64,000 nucleotides of DNA from Streptosporangium oxazolinicum. GTDB lineage: Bacteria; Actinomycetota; Actinomycetes; Streptosporangiales; Streptosporangiaceae. Both the position numbers and the translations under genes were made by a program. Positions within the stretch are counted from its first letter, which is position 1, and each line of letters starts with the position of its first letter. Shown one piece after another: positions 10,216 through 19,453 of the stretch. A model generated the notes under the pieces. That model made no database searches, was not told the DNA's origin, and was given only the letters and a program-made list of their open reading frames with translations. The DNA is taken from the NCBI RefSeq assembly GCF_039537505.1, contig NZ_BAABAQ010000002.1:744001-808000 (forward strand), written 5' to 3'.

Positions 10216-11016
10216 GTGAGCGCGAAAGACCAGCGGCTGGAACTTGCCCACTTCCTGCGGAAGAATCGGGAGCGCGTCACACCGAAGGATGTCGGCCTGC
10301 CGACCGGTTCCCGCCGCCGGACTCCCGGACTGCGCCGGGAGGAGGTAGCGATTCTCGCTGGGCTCAGCCCGACCTGGTACACCTACCTGGAGCAGGCCAG
10401 AGACATCGCCCCATCTCCGGCCGCGCTGGAGCGGGTGGCCACCGTACTCCGCCTGTCCAGTTACGAGAGGCAGTACTTACGCAGGCTTTCTGAGAGGTCC
10501 CGTCAGAGTTCCCACGCTTCCGAGGGAAACGACCAGACGGAGAATCAATGGACACGCATCGTCGAGTCGCTCAACCCCGTTCCCGCATATGTGACCACAT
10601 GCCTGTGCGACATCATCAGCTGGAACGAGGCCGCCGACGAGTGGTACTCGGACTTTTCCGAACTGGCCAAGGAGAGACGCAATATCGTCCTGTGGATGCT
10701 CACCTCACCGGTCTCCCGGAAATGTTTTGTCGATTGGGAGACAGAAGCCCGTGAACTCGTCGCCCGGTTCCGCACGGCAGCGGTGGGATGGTACGGCGAC
10801 CCACGCCTGACCGAATTGATAGAAAATCTCAACGAAAGTAGCCCCCATTTTCGGAGATGGTGGGAGGAACATCACGTCCTAGGGCCGAATACAAGATCAA
10901 GCAAAATGCGAAACACTCGCACGGAAATCATCGACATGACCATTATCGATCTTTACATAGGCCACCCGAACGGCGAAAAAATCGTCATTCATGTTCCAGC
11001 CACACATACCGGGTAG
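10216..11016 (+). CDS. XRE-family transcriptional regulator with MmyB-like ligand-binding domain
   Basis: 266 aa from a GTG at 10216 with GGAGG at 10205-10209; an in-frame ATG further upstream would run back into the PKS gene and lacks such a site. Residues about 8-75 form the HTH with the LPTGSRRRTPGLRREEVA signature and the SPTWYTYLEQ recognition region. About 90-255 is the PAS-like MmyB-type ligand domain (SWNEAADEWY, then a conserved Trp-rich end). It lies inside the biosynthetic cluster on the same strand, so it is a candidate pathway regulator. Base composition is lower in GC than its neighbours, especially after 10540, suggesting separate acquisition. Target and ligand are unknown. Confidence 0.9.
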   Translation: MSAKDQRLELAHFLRKNRERVTPKDVGLPTGSRRRTPGLRREEVAILAGLSPTWYTYLEQARDIAPSPAALERVATVLRLSSYERQYLRRLSERSRQSSHASEGNDQTENQWTRIVESLNPVPAYVTTCLCDIISWNEAADEWYSDFSELAKERRNIVLWMLTSPVSRKCFVDWETEARELVARFRTAAVGWYGDPRLTELIENLNESSPHFRRWWEEHHVLGPNTRSSKMRNTRTEIIDMTIIDLYIGHPNGEKIVIHVPATHTG

Positions 11017-11076
11017 AACATCTTTTCCTGGTACTGTCACTGCCACCCCAGCCACCTACTGGATCTCGGGAGCGGC

Positions 11077-11112
11077 CTCCCGCAGAGTCAATTCGTATCG
11101 ACTCTGCGGGAG
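11077..11112 (+). promoter_or_regulatory. Perfect 13-bp inverted repeat upstream of the NRPS
   Basis: ctcccgcagagtc (11077-11089) is complementary to gactctgcgggag (11100-11112), with a 10-nt loop. It lies 60 bp after the regulator stop and ends 5 bp before the NRPS ribosome binding site. There is no U-run after it, so it could be a terminator/attenuator between the regulator and the NRPS, an operator, or an mRNA element controlling NRPS translation. Confidence 0.75.
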
Positions 11113-11129
11113 AAAACAGAGGTGAAATC

Positions 11130-14100
11130 GTGACCGGAGTGGCGCGGATTTCCTTGACGGCGCCCCAACGGGATATCTGGGTGGCGCACGCCCGTTTTCC
11201 ATACTCCGCGCAGTTCAACGCGTTGATGTACCAGCGTTTCACCGGACCGGTGGACGCGGACAGGTTCGCCGCGTGCCTGGAGCAGGTGCTGCGGCGCAAC
11301 GACGCGTTCCGGCTGCGGTTCGGGGAGGACGAACGGGACGGCACCCCGTACCAGTGGGCCGGTGAGGACGTGCCCGCCGTGCGGATCGTGGACCTGTCCG
11401 GCGCGGCCGACCCCCGAGTGGCCTGCGAGGAGTGGCTGCGCCAGTCGTTCGACCGGCCTCTCGACGTACGGGAGGGCGCCACGGTCGAGGCGACGGTGTT
11501 GCGGGAAAGCGAGACGGCGGCGTACGTGTCTCTCAAGGTGCACCACATCATCGCCGACGCGTGGGGACTGAAACTGGCCTTCGACCAGGTGAGAACGGAC
11601 TACGCCGGCAAACAGGTCGACGACCCGCCCCGTTACCTGGACCGCGTGGCCGAGGACACCGCGTATCTCGCCTCACCGGACCACGACGCCGACCGGGAGT
11701 ATTTCCGTACCGCGCTGTCGGGTGTGACGCCGGCGCTCTTCGAGAGACGCGCGCCGAGTGGGACCCGCACGAGCGCCCGCCACTCCTTCCCCCTGCCCAG
11801 CGGCCTCGCCGAGACGGTCAGGGCGCGCGGGCAGTCACCGTTCGCCTACGTCGCGGCGGCCTTCGCCACCTACCTGTCCCGGATCCACCGCTGCGGCGAG
11901 GTCGTACTCGGCGTTCCGCTGGCCGACCGGCGCAGCGCGGCGGCGCGGCGAACCGTCGGCCACTTCGCCAACACGCTACCGCTGCGCGTGAACGTCTCCG
12001 CCGCCGAAACCGTGCGCGACCTGGTCGACCAGATTCAGGCGGGCGGGCGCCTGCTGCAACGGCACGAACGGTTCTCCATGGGCGACCTGCTCCGCGACCG
12101 GCCCCGTGGAGAGCCACGCGAGATGTTCGACGTGACGCTCTCGTACATCCAGTGGCCCGACGTCGAGCCCGTCCCAAGGCTGCGGCACGAGGCCGCCGGC
12201 ACCGGTACCCGCGCGCATGACCAGGAAGCGCTGGCGGTCGTGGTCAACGAACCGGGCGACGGAGCCGGCATGACCGTGGATCTCGACTACGCGCTCGACG
12301 TGTTCGATGAGGACTTCCCGATCGAAGCCCTCGCCCGGCATGTGTCGACTCTCCTCGCCGGCGCCGTCGCCGAGCCCGGCCGGGGCCTGGCGACGTTGCC
12401 GATGAGCCCCCGGGAGGAGCGGGCAGACCTCATCGAACTCCACAACGCGACGGCCCGCGCGTTCCCCGCCGACCAGACGCTGCACGGGCTCATCGGCAGA
12501 CGCGCGGGTCTCATGGGGAGCCGCACCGCCGTCACCGCGTCGCACGCGGACCCGTCCGGCATCTCGTACGAGGAACTCGAGGAGCGCGCGAACCGGCTGG
12601 CGTGGGCGCTGCGCGAGGACGGCGTGCGCGTGGGCGACCGCGTGGCCGTGATGCTGGACCGGAGCCCCGACATGCTCGTGGGCATACTGGCCGTCCTCAA
12701 GGCCGGTGGCGCGTACGTCCCGATCGACCCGGGATATCCCGCCGGCCGGATCGCGCTCCTCCTCGCGGACTGCGGCGCCCGGGTCGTCATCACCTCGACC
12801 GACCTGCCGGAGCCGGTGTCCGGAAGCGGGCCGCGCGTCCGGCTCGTCACCGACCCGGCAGGCGGCACGGCAGGCGGCACGGCCACCCCCCGCACGGAGC
12901 CGCCTTCGCCGCCGGTGACCTCACGCGACCTCGCGTACGCGATCTACACCTCCGGCTCGACGGGTCATCCCAAGGGGGTGATGGTCGAGCACCGGTCGGT
13001 TGTCAACCGGCTGGCCTGGATGCAGCGCCGTTACCCGATCGGGGACGGCGACGTGATCCTCCAGAAGACCCCGATCTCCTTCGACGTCTCGGTGTGGGAA
13101 CTGTTCTGGTGGGCGATCGAGGGCGCGCGGCTGGCACAGCTGCCACCGGGCGCTGAGAAGGACCCTGCCGAGATCCTCCGGGCGATCGAGCGGGAACGGG
13201 TGACGGTCCTGCACTTCGTGCCGTCGATGTTCGAGGCCTTTCTCGACCTGGCCGACGACATCCCCGACGCCCGCGCCCGCGCGGCGTCACTGCGCCATGT
13301 CTTCTGCAGCGGAGAGGCACTGACGCCCTCGCAGGTCACCCGGTTCAACCGGATCTTCCGCCCGGACGGTGAAGGCCCCGGCCTCGTCAACCTGTACGGA
13401 CCCACCGAGGCCACGGTGGACGTGTCGTACTTTGACTGCCCCGCCGGGCCCGTGACCCGGGTGCCGATCGGGCGGCCCATCGACAACATCCGGCTCTACG
13501 TCCTGGACCCGGCCGGCCTGCCGCAGCCCGTCGGCGCGCCGGGAGAACTGTGCGTGTCGGGCGTCGGCGTGGCCCGGGGGTACCTGGGACGGCCCGACCT
13601 GACCGACGCCGTCTTCGTCCCCGACCCGTTCGTCCCGGGCGAGCGCATGTACCGGACGGGCGACCTGGCGCGCCGGCTCGCCGGCGGCGAGCTGGAGTAC
13701 CTCGGCCGGCTCGACGGACAGGTGAAGATTCGCGGCAACAGGGTCGAGCTGGAGGAGGTCCGACACCACCTCGCCACGGCCCCCGGAGTCGGCGCGGCCG
13801 TCGTGATCGACCGCGACACACCGGAACGCGGCGCGCACCTGGTCGGCTACTACGTGGCGGAGAGCGAACTCGACCCGTCCGTGCTCCGCGCCCACCTCGT
13901 CTCCGCACTCCCCGAGTTCATGATTCCCGCCCGGTTCGTACGAATCGACGCGATCCCGCTCACGCCCAACGGCAAGACGGATCGCCGTGCGCTTCCCGAG
14001 CCCACCTGGTCAGGCGGCGACGACGAGCCGAGCACCGAGGCCGAGGCGGTGCTGGCGGCGGTCTGGGCGCGGGTGCTCGGCGTGCCGCGTGTCGGCGCGC

Positions 14101-17100
14101 ACGACGACTACTACGTCCTCGGCGGCGACTCCATCCTCATGCTGCGGATCCGCGCCGAGGCCGCCGCCCGCGGAGTGCACGTCACGCTGGCCGACATGGT
14201 GCGCAACCCCACGCTCTCAGCGCTGGCCGCGCACGCCCGCACCGATCCCGCGCCGGAGCCGGGGGCGGAGCCGTTCGCACTTGTCGCGGGCATCGACCGT
14301 GCCCGGCTGACGGGCGCGGAAGACGCGTACCCGGTGACCCGCATGCAGCTCGGGCTGCTCTACCACAGCCGCACCCATGAGGGATCGGCGATGTACCACG
14401 ACGTGTTCCGCTACACGTTCGAAGTCGCATGGGACGCGACCGCGTTCGCGTGGGCGGCGGACCGTGTGGTGGCGAGGAACCCGGTATTGCGTTCGTCGTT
14501 CTCGCTGGCCGGATACTCGGAACCGCTCCAGATCGTGCACCCGCGGGCTCCCGGAGCCCACTCGATCGACGACCTGCGCGGCCTGACCGCGGAGGACGCC
14601 GAAGCGCGGACCCGCGCCCACATCGACGAACGCCGACTGCGCGGATACGACTTCGAGCAGGCCTCGCTCGGCCATTTCCGCGCCCACGTCCGTGACGGCA
14701 CGCTGGACCTGGTCTTCAGCTTCCACCACGCGATCCTCGACGGATGGAGCGCGGCGACGCTCGTCGGCGAGCTGCTCCAGGACTACATGCACGCGCTCGG
14801 CACCGGCGCCCCGGCCGTGGCGGCGGCCGATCCGCTCTCGGCGGCCACCTACGTGCGGGAGGAACGACGGTCCCTGAAGAACGACGCCTCCCGGCGGTTC
14901 TGGCGCGACGAACTCGACGGCGCCACGCTCGTGCAGTTCGACCCGTACGTCCCGCACGAGCCCCGGGGGACCGGCGAGTTCTTCGCGCACCAGGTCCCGA
15001 TCCCGGACGACCTGACCTCGGCCGTCCGGGAGTTCGCCCGCGATCACGCGCTGGCCGTCGGGTCCGTGTTTCTCACTGCGCACTGCCTGACCCTGCGGCT
15101 CCTGTCCGGTGCGCCCGACGTGACAACCGGCCTGGTCATCCACGGCCGTCCGGAAACCCCGGGATCAGACCGGATGACCGGGCTGTTCCTCAACACCATA
15201 CCGATCCGGCTACGTCCCGGTCAGGAGAGCTGGCTGGACACGGTGCGTGAGCTGGTGCGCAAGGAGCGGGAGGCCCACCCGCACCGCCGCTACCCGCTCA
15301 GCGCGATCCAGGACGACCGCGGCGGCGTGCCGACCATCGAGACCGCCTTCAACTACGTGCACCTGCATGTGCTGGAACCACTGCTGCGCCTGCCGGGGTT
15401 GAGACTGCTCGACCTGACGCCCTTCGAGCAGACCAATTTCAACCTGCTCCTGCACATCATCGTCGACCCTCGTGACCTGCGCCTCTCACTCCGCCTGGAC
15501 TGCGAGGGGACCACGTTCACCCGATCACAGGCCCAGGTGGTGGCCCGGACATACGAACGCGTGTTGCGCCGGATCGTCGAGCGACCGGATGATCCCGTGG
15601 ACTTCGGGTTCCTCGCCCCGCCGCCGAGGGAGGTCACGCCGGCCGGGACACCGCCCCTGGACGTCGTCACCAGGTTCGCGGCCCGGGTCGCCGAACGCCC
15701 CGACGCGCCCGCCGTGACGTTCGGCGACCGGCGATGGAGCTACCGGGAACTCGACCGGGCCTCCGACCAGATCGCACGGCGGCTGCTGGCCTGCGGCGCG
15801 TCCCGTGAGGAGTGCGTCGGCATCGCCATGGACCGCTCTCCCGAGATGATCGCCGCGGTCATGGGAATCCTGAAGACCGGCGCGGCCTGCGTACCGCTCG
15901 ACGTGACCTACCCACCCGAGCGGCTGGCCGTCATGGTGGAGGTGGCCAGGCCGCTGCGCGTCCTCGCGCACTCCCGGCACGCCCGGCTCTCCGGCGACCC
16001 GGCCCTGCTGCTGCCGATCGAATCGATCCCGCTCGACGAACCGTGCGAGCCGGTACCCGTACGGATCGAACTCGACGACATCGCGTGCGTGCTGTTCACC
16101 TCCGGCTCCACCGGACGACCGAAGGGCGTCGAGCTGCCGCACAAACCGTTCGCCCACTACCTGGAATGGCAGATCACGTCCAGCACCGGAGCGGCGGGCG
16201 GCAAGACCCTGCAGTTCGCCCCGCTCAGCTTCGACGTCTCGTTCCAGGAGATATTCTCCACGCTGAGCGGCGGCGGCACCCTGCAACTTCTGACCGAGGA
16301 GCAGCGCCGAGATCCCTCCGCCCTGGCCAGGCTGATGGACGCCGAGGCGGTCGAGCGGGTGTTCCTGCCGTACGTCGCGCTCCAGCAGCTCGCCGAGACC
16401 TCCGACGCCCTGGGGGTCCGGCCACACGCGCTGCGCGTCGTCATCTCCTCGGGGGAACAGTTGCGGGTGACCGAGGAGATCCGCAAACTGCTGACCTCAC
16501 TCCCCGGCGTGGTGCTGGAGAACCAGTACGGTCCGACCGAGACCCACCTGGTGAGCCGGTACACGATGACCGGCGATCCGGCCCGGTTCCCCTCCCTTCC
16601 ACCGATCGGGCCTCCCATGCACTACCTCGACGTCCACGTGCTGAACGAGCGCATGCGGCCGGTCCCCGAGGGGGTCGCGGGCGAGGTCTACGTCGGCGGC
16701 GTCGGCCTGGCCCGCGGCTACCGGGGCCAGCCCGAGCTGACCGCCAGGAGCTTCGTCCGGGACCCGTTCGGGAAACCTGGCGACCGCCTCTACCGGGTCG
16801 GCGACCGGGCCCGCGCGCTACCCGGCGGCGACATGGTCTTCCTCGGCCGCGTGGACGGCCAGGTGAAGGTGCGGGGCTTCCGGGTGGAGCCCGCCGAGGT
16901 CGAGTTCGCCATCCTGGCACTGGCCGCCGAGCATCCCGGCATCCGGGAGGCCGCAGTGGTCGCTCAGCGCAGAGACGGTGGCGACGCGTTCCTGGCGGCC
17001 TTTCTGGTCGGCGACCCGACCGCCGTCGAACTGGGCGAAGTGCGCAAGCGGCTACGTGCGACCCTTCCCGACTACATGGTGCCCAGCTACTTCACCTGGT

Positions 17101-18290
17101 TGCCACGCCTGCCCATCACCCCCAGTGGCAAGCGCGACGACACGGCGCTCCGCTCGGCCTCGGTCGCCACCCGCTCCACGGCGGAGGCCACCGCACCGCG
17201 AGACGAGTACGAGCGGGCGCTCGCGGACATCGTCGCCGACCTCCTCGCGTCCCCCGTGCACAGCGTGCACGACGACTTCTTCGAGTCGGGCGGCACGTCA
17301 CTGGCCGCGATGCGGCTGATCGTGATGATCGAGAAGCACTTCGGCGTGCACGTGCCGCTCTCGGCCCTGACCGCCACCCCGACCATCGCCGACCTGGCCG
17401 CGCGGCTACGTGACGGCTCGGCGGAGACGACGTTCGACCCGCTTGTCCCGATCCGGCCACAGGGCGGCCGCCGACCGCTGTTCCTGGTCCACCCGCTCGG
17501 CGGCAACGTTCTGTGCTACCTGCGGCTGGCCCGGCATCTACCGGACGACCAGCCCGTCTACGCGCTGCAGGCGGCCGGCACGGAGCCGGGAACCGAACCG
17601 CTGCGAAGCGTGGCCGACCTGGCGGCAAGCTACCTGCGCTCGGTCCGCCGGATCCAGCCCGAGGGCCCGCTCGCGCTCGGAGGATGGTCCTTCGGCGGAT
17701 ACGTGGCCTTCGAGATGGCCCGGCAGCTCCAGCTCGCCGGAGAGACGGCGGAACCCCTCATCATGTTGGACACCATCGGCCCGGAGCCCGGCCACATCCC
17801 GGACGCCGGCGACGACTCGCTCCTGGAGTGGTTCTTCTGGGAATTGCTCTGGAGCGACCAGGGCGGCATGTCCGAGGTCGAGGCCATCCCAGCGGAGCTG
17901 AACACCGAAACCGACCGGATCGGGTTCGTCATCGACCGCGCGACCAAGGCCGGGATCCTGCCGCCCGGCACCTCCCAGGCGTCGGTGCTCCGGCTGTTCG
18001 AGCTGTACAAGGCGAACTGGTCGGCCCTGCTCAACTACCGCCCCGGCACCACCGACGTGGACGTGACCCTGCTCAAAGCCACGGACCCGCTGCCCGACGT
18101 GCTCAAGCCCATGCACACGGCACGGACCGCCTACCACGATCCGGCCAACGGCTGGACGGCGTACACCGCGGGCAGAGTCGATGTCGTCCCCGTCCCGGGT
18201 GACCATCTGGTCCTGCTCGACGAACCCAACGTACGTACCGTCGCCCAGATCATCACGAACATGACACAGAGCGGAGGCACGGGTAAATGA
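11130..18290 (+). CDS. Dimodular non-ribosomal peptide synthetase, C-A(Ser)-T-C-A-T-TE
   Basis: 2386 aa from GTG 11130 with AGAGGTG just upstream; the frame is open further 5' but that part overlaps the regulator and has no homology-like sequence. C1 about 8-440 (HHIIADAW near 138). A1 about 450-955 with pocket residues D-V-W-H-F-S-L-V-D-K, the established serine code. T1 Ser1001 (LGGDS). C2 about 1065-1490 (HHAILDG near 1198). A2 about 1510-2000 with pocket D-V-Q-F-I-S-Q-L-V-K, which I cannot assign; it shares 6 of 10 positions with the proline-type DVQLIAHVVK. T2 Ser about 2057. Type I TE with GWSFGG (Ser2187) and GDH (His2359). No epimerase or methyltransferase domain. C1 probably condenses the PKS-made acyl chain onto Ser; the TE releases the product. 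Confidence 0.95.
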   Translation: MTGVARISLTAPQRDIWVAHARFPYSAQFNALMYQRFTGPVDADRFAACLEQVLRRNDAFRLRFGEDERDGTPYQWAGEDVPAVRIVDLSGAADPRVACEEWLRQSFDRPLDVREGATVEATVLRESETAAYVSLKVHHIIADAWGLKLAFDQVRTDYAGKQVDDPPRYLDRVAEDTAYLASPDHDADREYFRTALSGVTPALFERRAPSGTRTSARHSFPLPSGLAETVRARGQSPFAYVAAAFATYLSRIHRCGEVVLGVPLADRRSAAARRTVGHFANTLPLRVNVSAAETVRDLVDQIQAGGRLLQRHERFSMGDLLRDRPRGEPREMFDVTLSYIQWPDVEPVPRLRHEAAGTGTRAHDQEALAVVVNEPGDGAGMTVDLDYALDVFDEDFPIEALARHVSTLLAGAVAEPGRGLATLPMSPREERADLIELHNATARAFPADQTLHGLIGRRAGLMGSRTAVTASHADPSGISYEELEERANRLAWALREDGVRVGDRVAVMLDRSPDMLVGILAVLKAGGAYVPIDPGYPAGRIALLLADCGARVVITSTDLPEPVSGSGPRVRLVTDPAGGTAGGTATPRTEPPSPPVTSRDLAYAIYTSGSTGHPKGVMVEHRSVVNRLAWMQRRYPIGDGDVILQKTPISFDVSVWELFWWAIEGARLAQLPPGAEKDPAEILRAIERERVTVLHFVPSMFEAFLDLADDIPDARARAASLRHVFCSGEALTPSQVTRFNRIFRPDGEGPGLVNLYGPTEATVDVSYFDCPAGPVTRVPIGRPIDNIRLYVLDPAGLPQPVGAPGELCVSGVGVARGYLGRPDLTDAVFVPDPFVPGERMYRTGDLARRLAGGELEYLGRLDGQVKIRGNRVELEEVRHHLATAPGVGAAVVIDRDTPERGAHLVGYYVAESELDPSVLRAHLVSALPEFMIPARFVRIDAIPLTPNGKTDRRALPEPTWSGGDDEPSTEAEAVLAAVWARVLGVPRVGAHDDYYVLGGDSILMLRIRAEAAARGVHVTLADMVRNPTLSALAAHARTDPAPEPGAEPFALVAGIDRARLTGAEDAYPVTRMQLGLLYHSRTHEGSAMYHDVFRYTFEVAWDATAFAWAADRVVARNPVLRSSFSLAGYSEPLQIVHPRAPGAHSIDDLRGLTAEDAEARTRAHIDERRLRGYDFEQASLGHFRAHVRDGTLDLVFSFHHAILDGWSAATLVGELLQDYMHALGTGAPAVAAADPLSAATYVREERRSLKNDASRRFWRDELDGATLVQFDPYVPHEPRGTGEFFAHQVPIPDDLTSAVREFARDHALAVGSVFLTAHCLTLRLLSGAPDVTTGLVIHGRPETPGSDRMTGLFLNTIPIRLRPGQESWLDTVRELVRKEREAHPHRRYPLSAIQDDRGGVPTIETAFNYVHLHVLEPLLRLPGLRLLDLTPFEQTNFNLLLHIIVDPRDLRLSLRLDCEGTTFTRSQAQVVARTYERVLRRIVERPDDPVDFGFLAPPPREVTPAGTPPLDVVTRFAARVAERPDAPAVTFGDRRWSYRELDRASDQIARRLLACGASREECVGIAMDRSPEMIAAVMGILKTGAACVPLDVTYPPERLAVMVEVARPLRVLAHSRHARLSGDPALLLPIESIPLDEPCEPVPVRIELDDIACVLFTSGSTGRPKGVELPHKPFAHYLEWQITSSTGAAGGKTLQFAPLSFDVSFQEIFSTLSGGGTLQLLTEEQRRDPSALARLMDAEAVERVFLPYVALQQLAETSDALGVRPHALRVVISSGEQLRVTEEIRKLLTSLPGVVLENQYGPTETHLVSRYTMTGDPARFPSLPPIGPPMHYLDVHVLNERMRPVPEGVAGEVYVGGVGLARGYRGQPELTARSFVRDPFGKPGDRLYRVGDRARALPGGDMVFLGRVDGQVKVRGFRVEPAEVEFAILALAAEHPGIREAAVVAQRRDGGDAFLAAFLVGDPTAVELGEVRKRLRATLPDYMVPSYFTWLPRLPITPSGKRDDTALRSASVATRSTAEATAPRDEYERALADIVADLLASPVHSVHDDFFESGGTSLAAMRLIVMIEKHFGVHVPLSALTATPTIADLAARLRDGSAETTFDPLVPIRPQGGRRPLFLVHPLGGNVLCYLRLARHLPDDQPVYALQAAGTEPGTEPLRSVADLAASYLRSVRRIQPEGPLALGGWSFGGYVAFEMARQLQLAGETAEPLIMLDTIGPEPGHIPDAGDDSLLEWFFWELLWSDQGGMSEVEAIPAELNTETDRIGFVIDRATKAGILPPGTSQASVLRLFELYKANWSALLNYRPGTTDVDVTLLKATDPLPDVLKPMHTARTAYHDPANGWTAYTAGRVDVVPVPGDHLVLLDEPNVRTVAQIITNMTQSGGTGK

Positions 18291-19453
18291 CCGCCACCAG
18301 AACCAGGAAGGCGCTCGTCGTGGGCGCAGGCATCGGAGGTCTCAGCACCGCCGCCACGTTGCGCCGGGTCGGCCTGGACGTCGAGATCTACGAGCGGGCG
18401 TCGGAGCTGCGGCCGGCGGGCGGGGGGCTGTCGTTGATGACGAACGGCGTGCTCGCGCTCCGCGACGTCGGTGTCGAGCCACGGTTCGAGGACAGCGGCG
18501 TGGTCTTCGCGAAGCTGCACTTCGCCACCAGACGCGGCCGCCCCATCCGCACGGTGAGCTTCACCGAGCTCGCCGACGAGCTCGGTGCGCCGAGCTACGG
18601 CATCCACCGCGCCGATCTGCAGCAGGTCCTCCTCAAGGAGATCGGCGACACCCCGATCACGTTGGGCGCCGAGGTCACCGGGTTCACCACCGGGCGCGAC
18701 GGTGTGACCGTCCACTTCAAGAACGGCGAGGAAGCCCACGGTGACTTCCTGGTGGGTGCGGACGGCTTCGGCTCGGCCGTCCGGCGGCAGATCGCCGGGG
18801 CCGAGCAACCGCGCGAGCCCGGCTACGTGTGCTGGCTGGCCACCCCGTCCTACGAGGATCCGCGCCTTCCCCATGCCTACGTGGCGCACTACTGGGGCAG
18901 GGGCAAGCGGTTCGGCATCGCGAACATCGGCTCGGGCCGGATCTACTGGTGGGGCACCCAGAACATGCCCGCCGCCCAGGCGCGCACATGGCACGGCGGC
19001 AAGGAGGACATCCTCCGGAGCTACGCCGGCTGGGCCGACGAGGTGCTCGCGGTACTCCGGGCCACCCCGGAGGAGGAGATTCTCACGGTGCCCGCGCAGG
19101 ACCGCCCCTTCCTGGAACGGTGGGGTGAGGGCCCGGTCACCCTGCTGGGCGACGCGGCGCATCCGATGCTGACCAGTGTCGGCCAGGGCGCCGCCCTCGC
19201 CATGGAGGACGCGGCGGTCCTGGCCCTGCGGCTCGCCGACACCTCCGACACCGTCGCCGCGCTGCGCGCCTACGAGGACGAGCGCCGCCCGCGTACTCGC
19301 AAGCTGGTCGAGCTGGCGTACTCCTTGAGCAAGATGGAACAGGCCGAGCGGCCGCTTCAGGTGCTGGCCCGCAACTCGTACTTCCGATTCGCCTCCAAGT
19401 CCGCCCTCGACCAGCACAACCGCCTGCTGCTCGACTTCCGGAGCACCCGATGA
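18287..19453 (+). CDS. FAD-dependent monooxygenase (group A aromatic hydroxylase/epoxidase type)
   Basis: 388 aa. The start overlaps the NRPS stop as ATGA, so translation is coupled. Rossmann FAD motif GAGIGG at 13-18, the central LVGADG (DG) motif, and LLGDAAHP with Asp289 that binds the FAD ribityl. The fold and motifs resemble salicylate-hydroxylase/zeaxanthin-epoxidase-like enzymes using NAD(P)H and O2. Position inside the operon says it oxidises the PKS-NRPS product or intermediate by hydroxylation or epoxidation. The alkenes expected from the two DH-containing modules would be possible sites; this is inference. Confidence 0.92.
   Translation: MTATRTRKALVVGAGIGGLSTAATLRRVGLDVEIYERASELRPAGGGLSLMTNGVLALRDVGVEPRFEDSGVVFAKLHFATRRGRPIRTVSFTELADELGAPSYGIHRADLQQVLLKEIGDTPITLGAEVTGFTTGRDGVTVHFKNGEEAHGDFLVGADGFGSAVRRQIAGAEQPREPGYVCWLATPSYEDPRLPHAYVAHYWGRGKRFGIANIGSGRIYWWGTQNMPAAQARTWHGGKEDILRSYAGWADEVLAVLRATPEEEILTVPAQDRPFLERWGEGPVTLLGDAAHPMLTSVGQGAALAMEDAAVLALRLADTSDTVAALRAYEDERRPRTRKLVELAYSLSKMEQAERPLQVLARNSYFRFASKSALDQHNRLLLDFRSTR

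Noticed and set aside
10857..11129. N-terminal 91-codon extension of the NRPS
   Set aside because: Overlaps the regulator gene and the hairpin, reads as low-complexity sequence, and a GTG with a good ribosome site exists at 11130.
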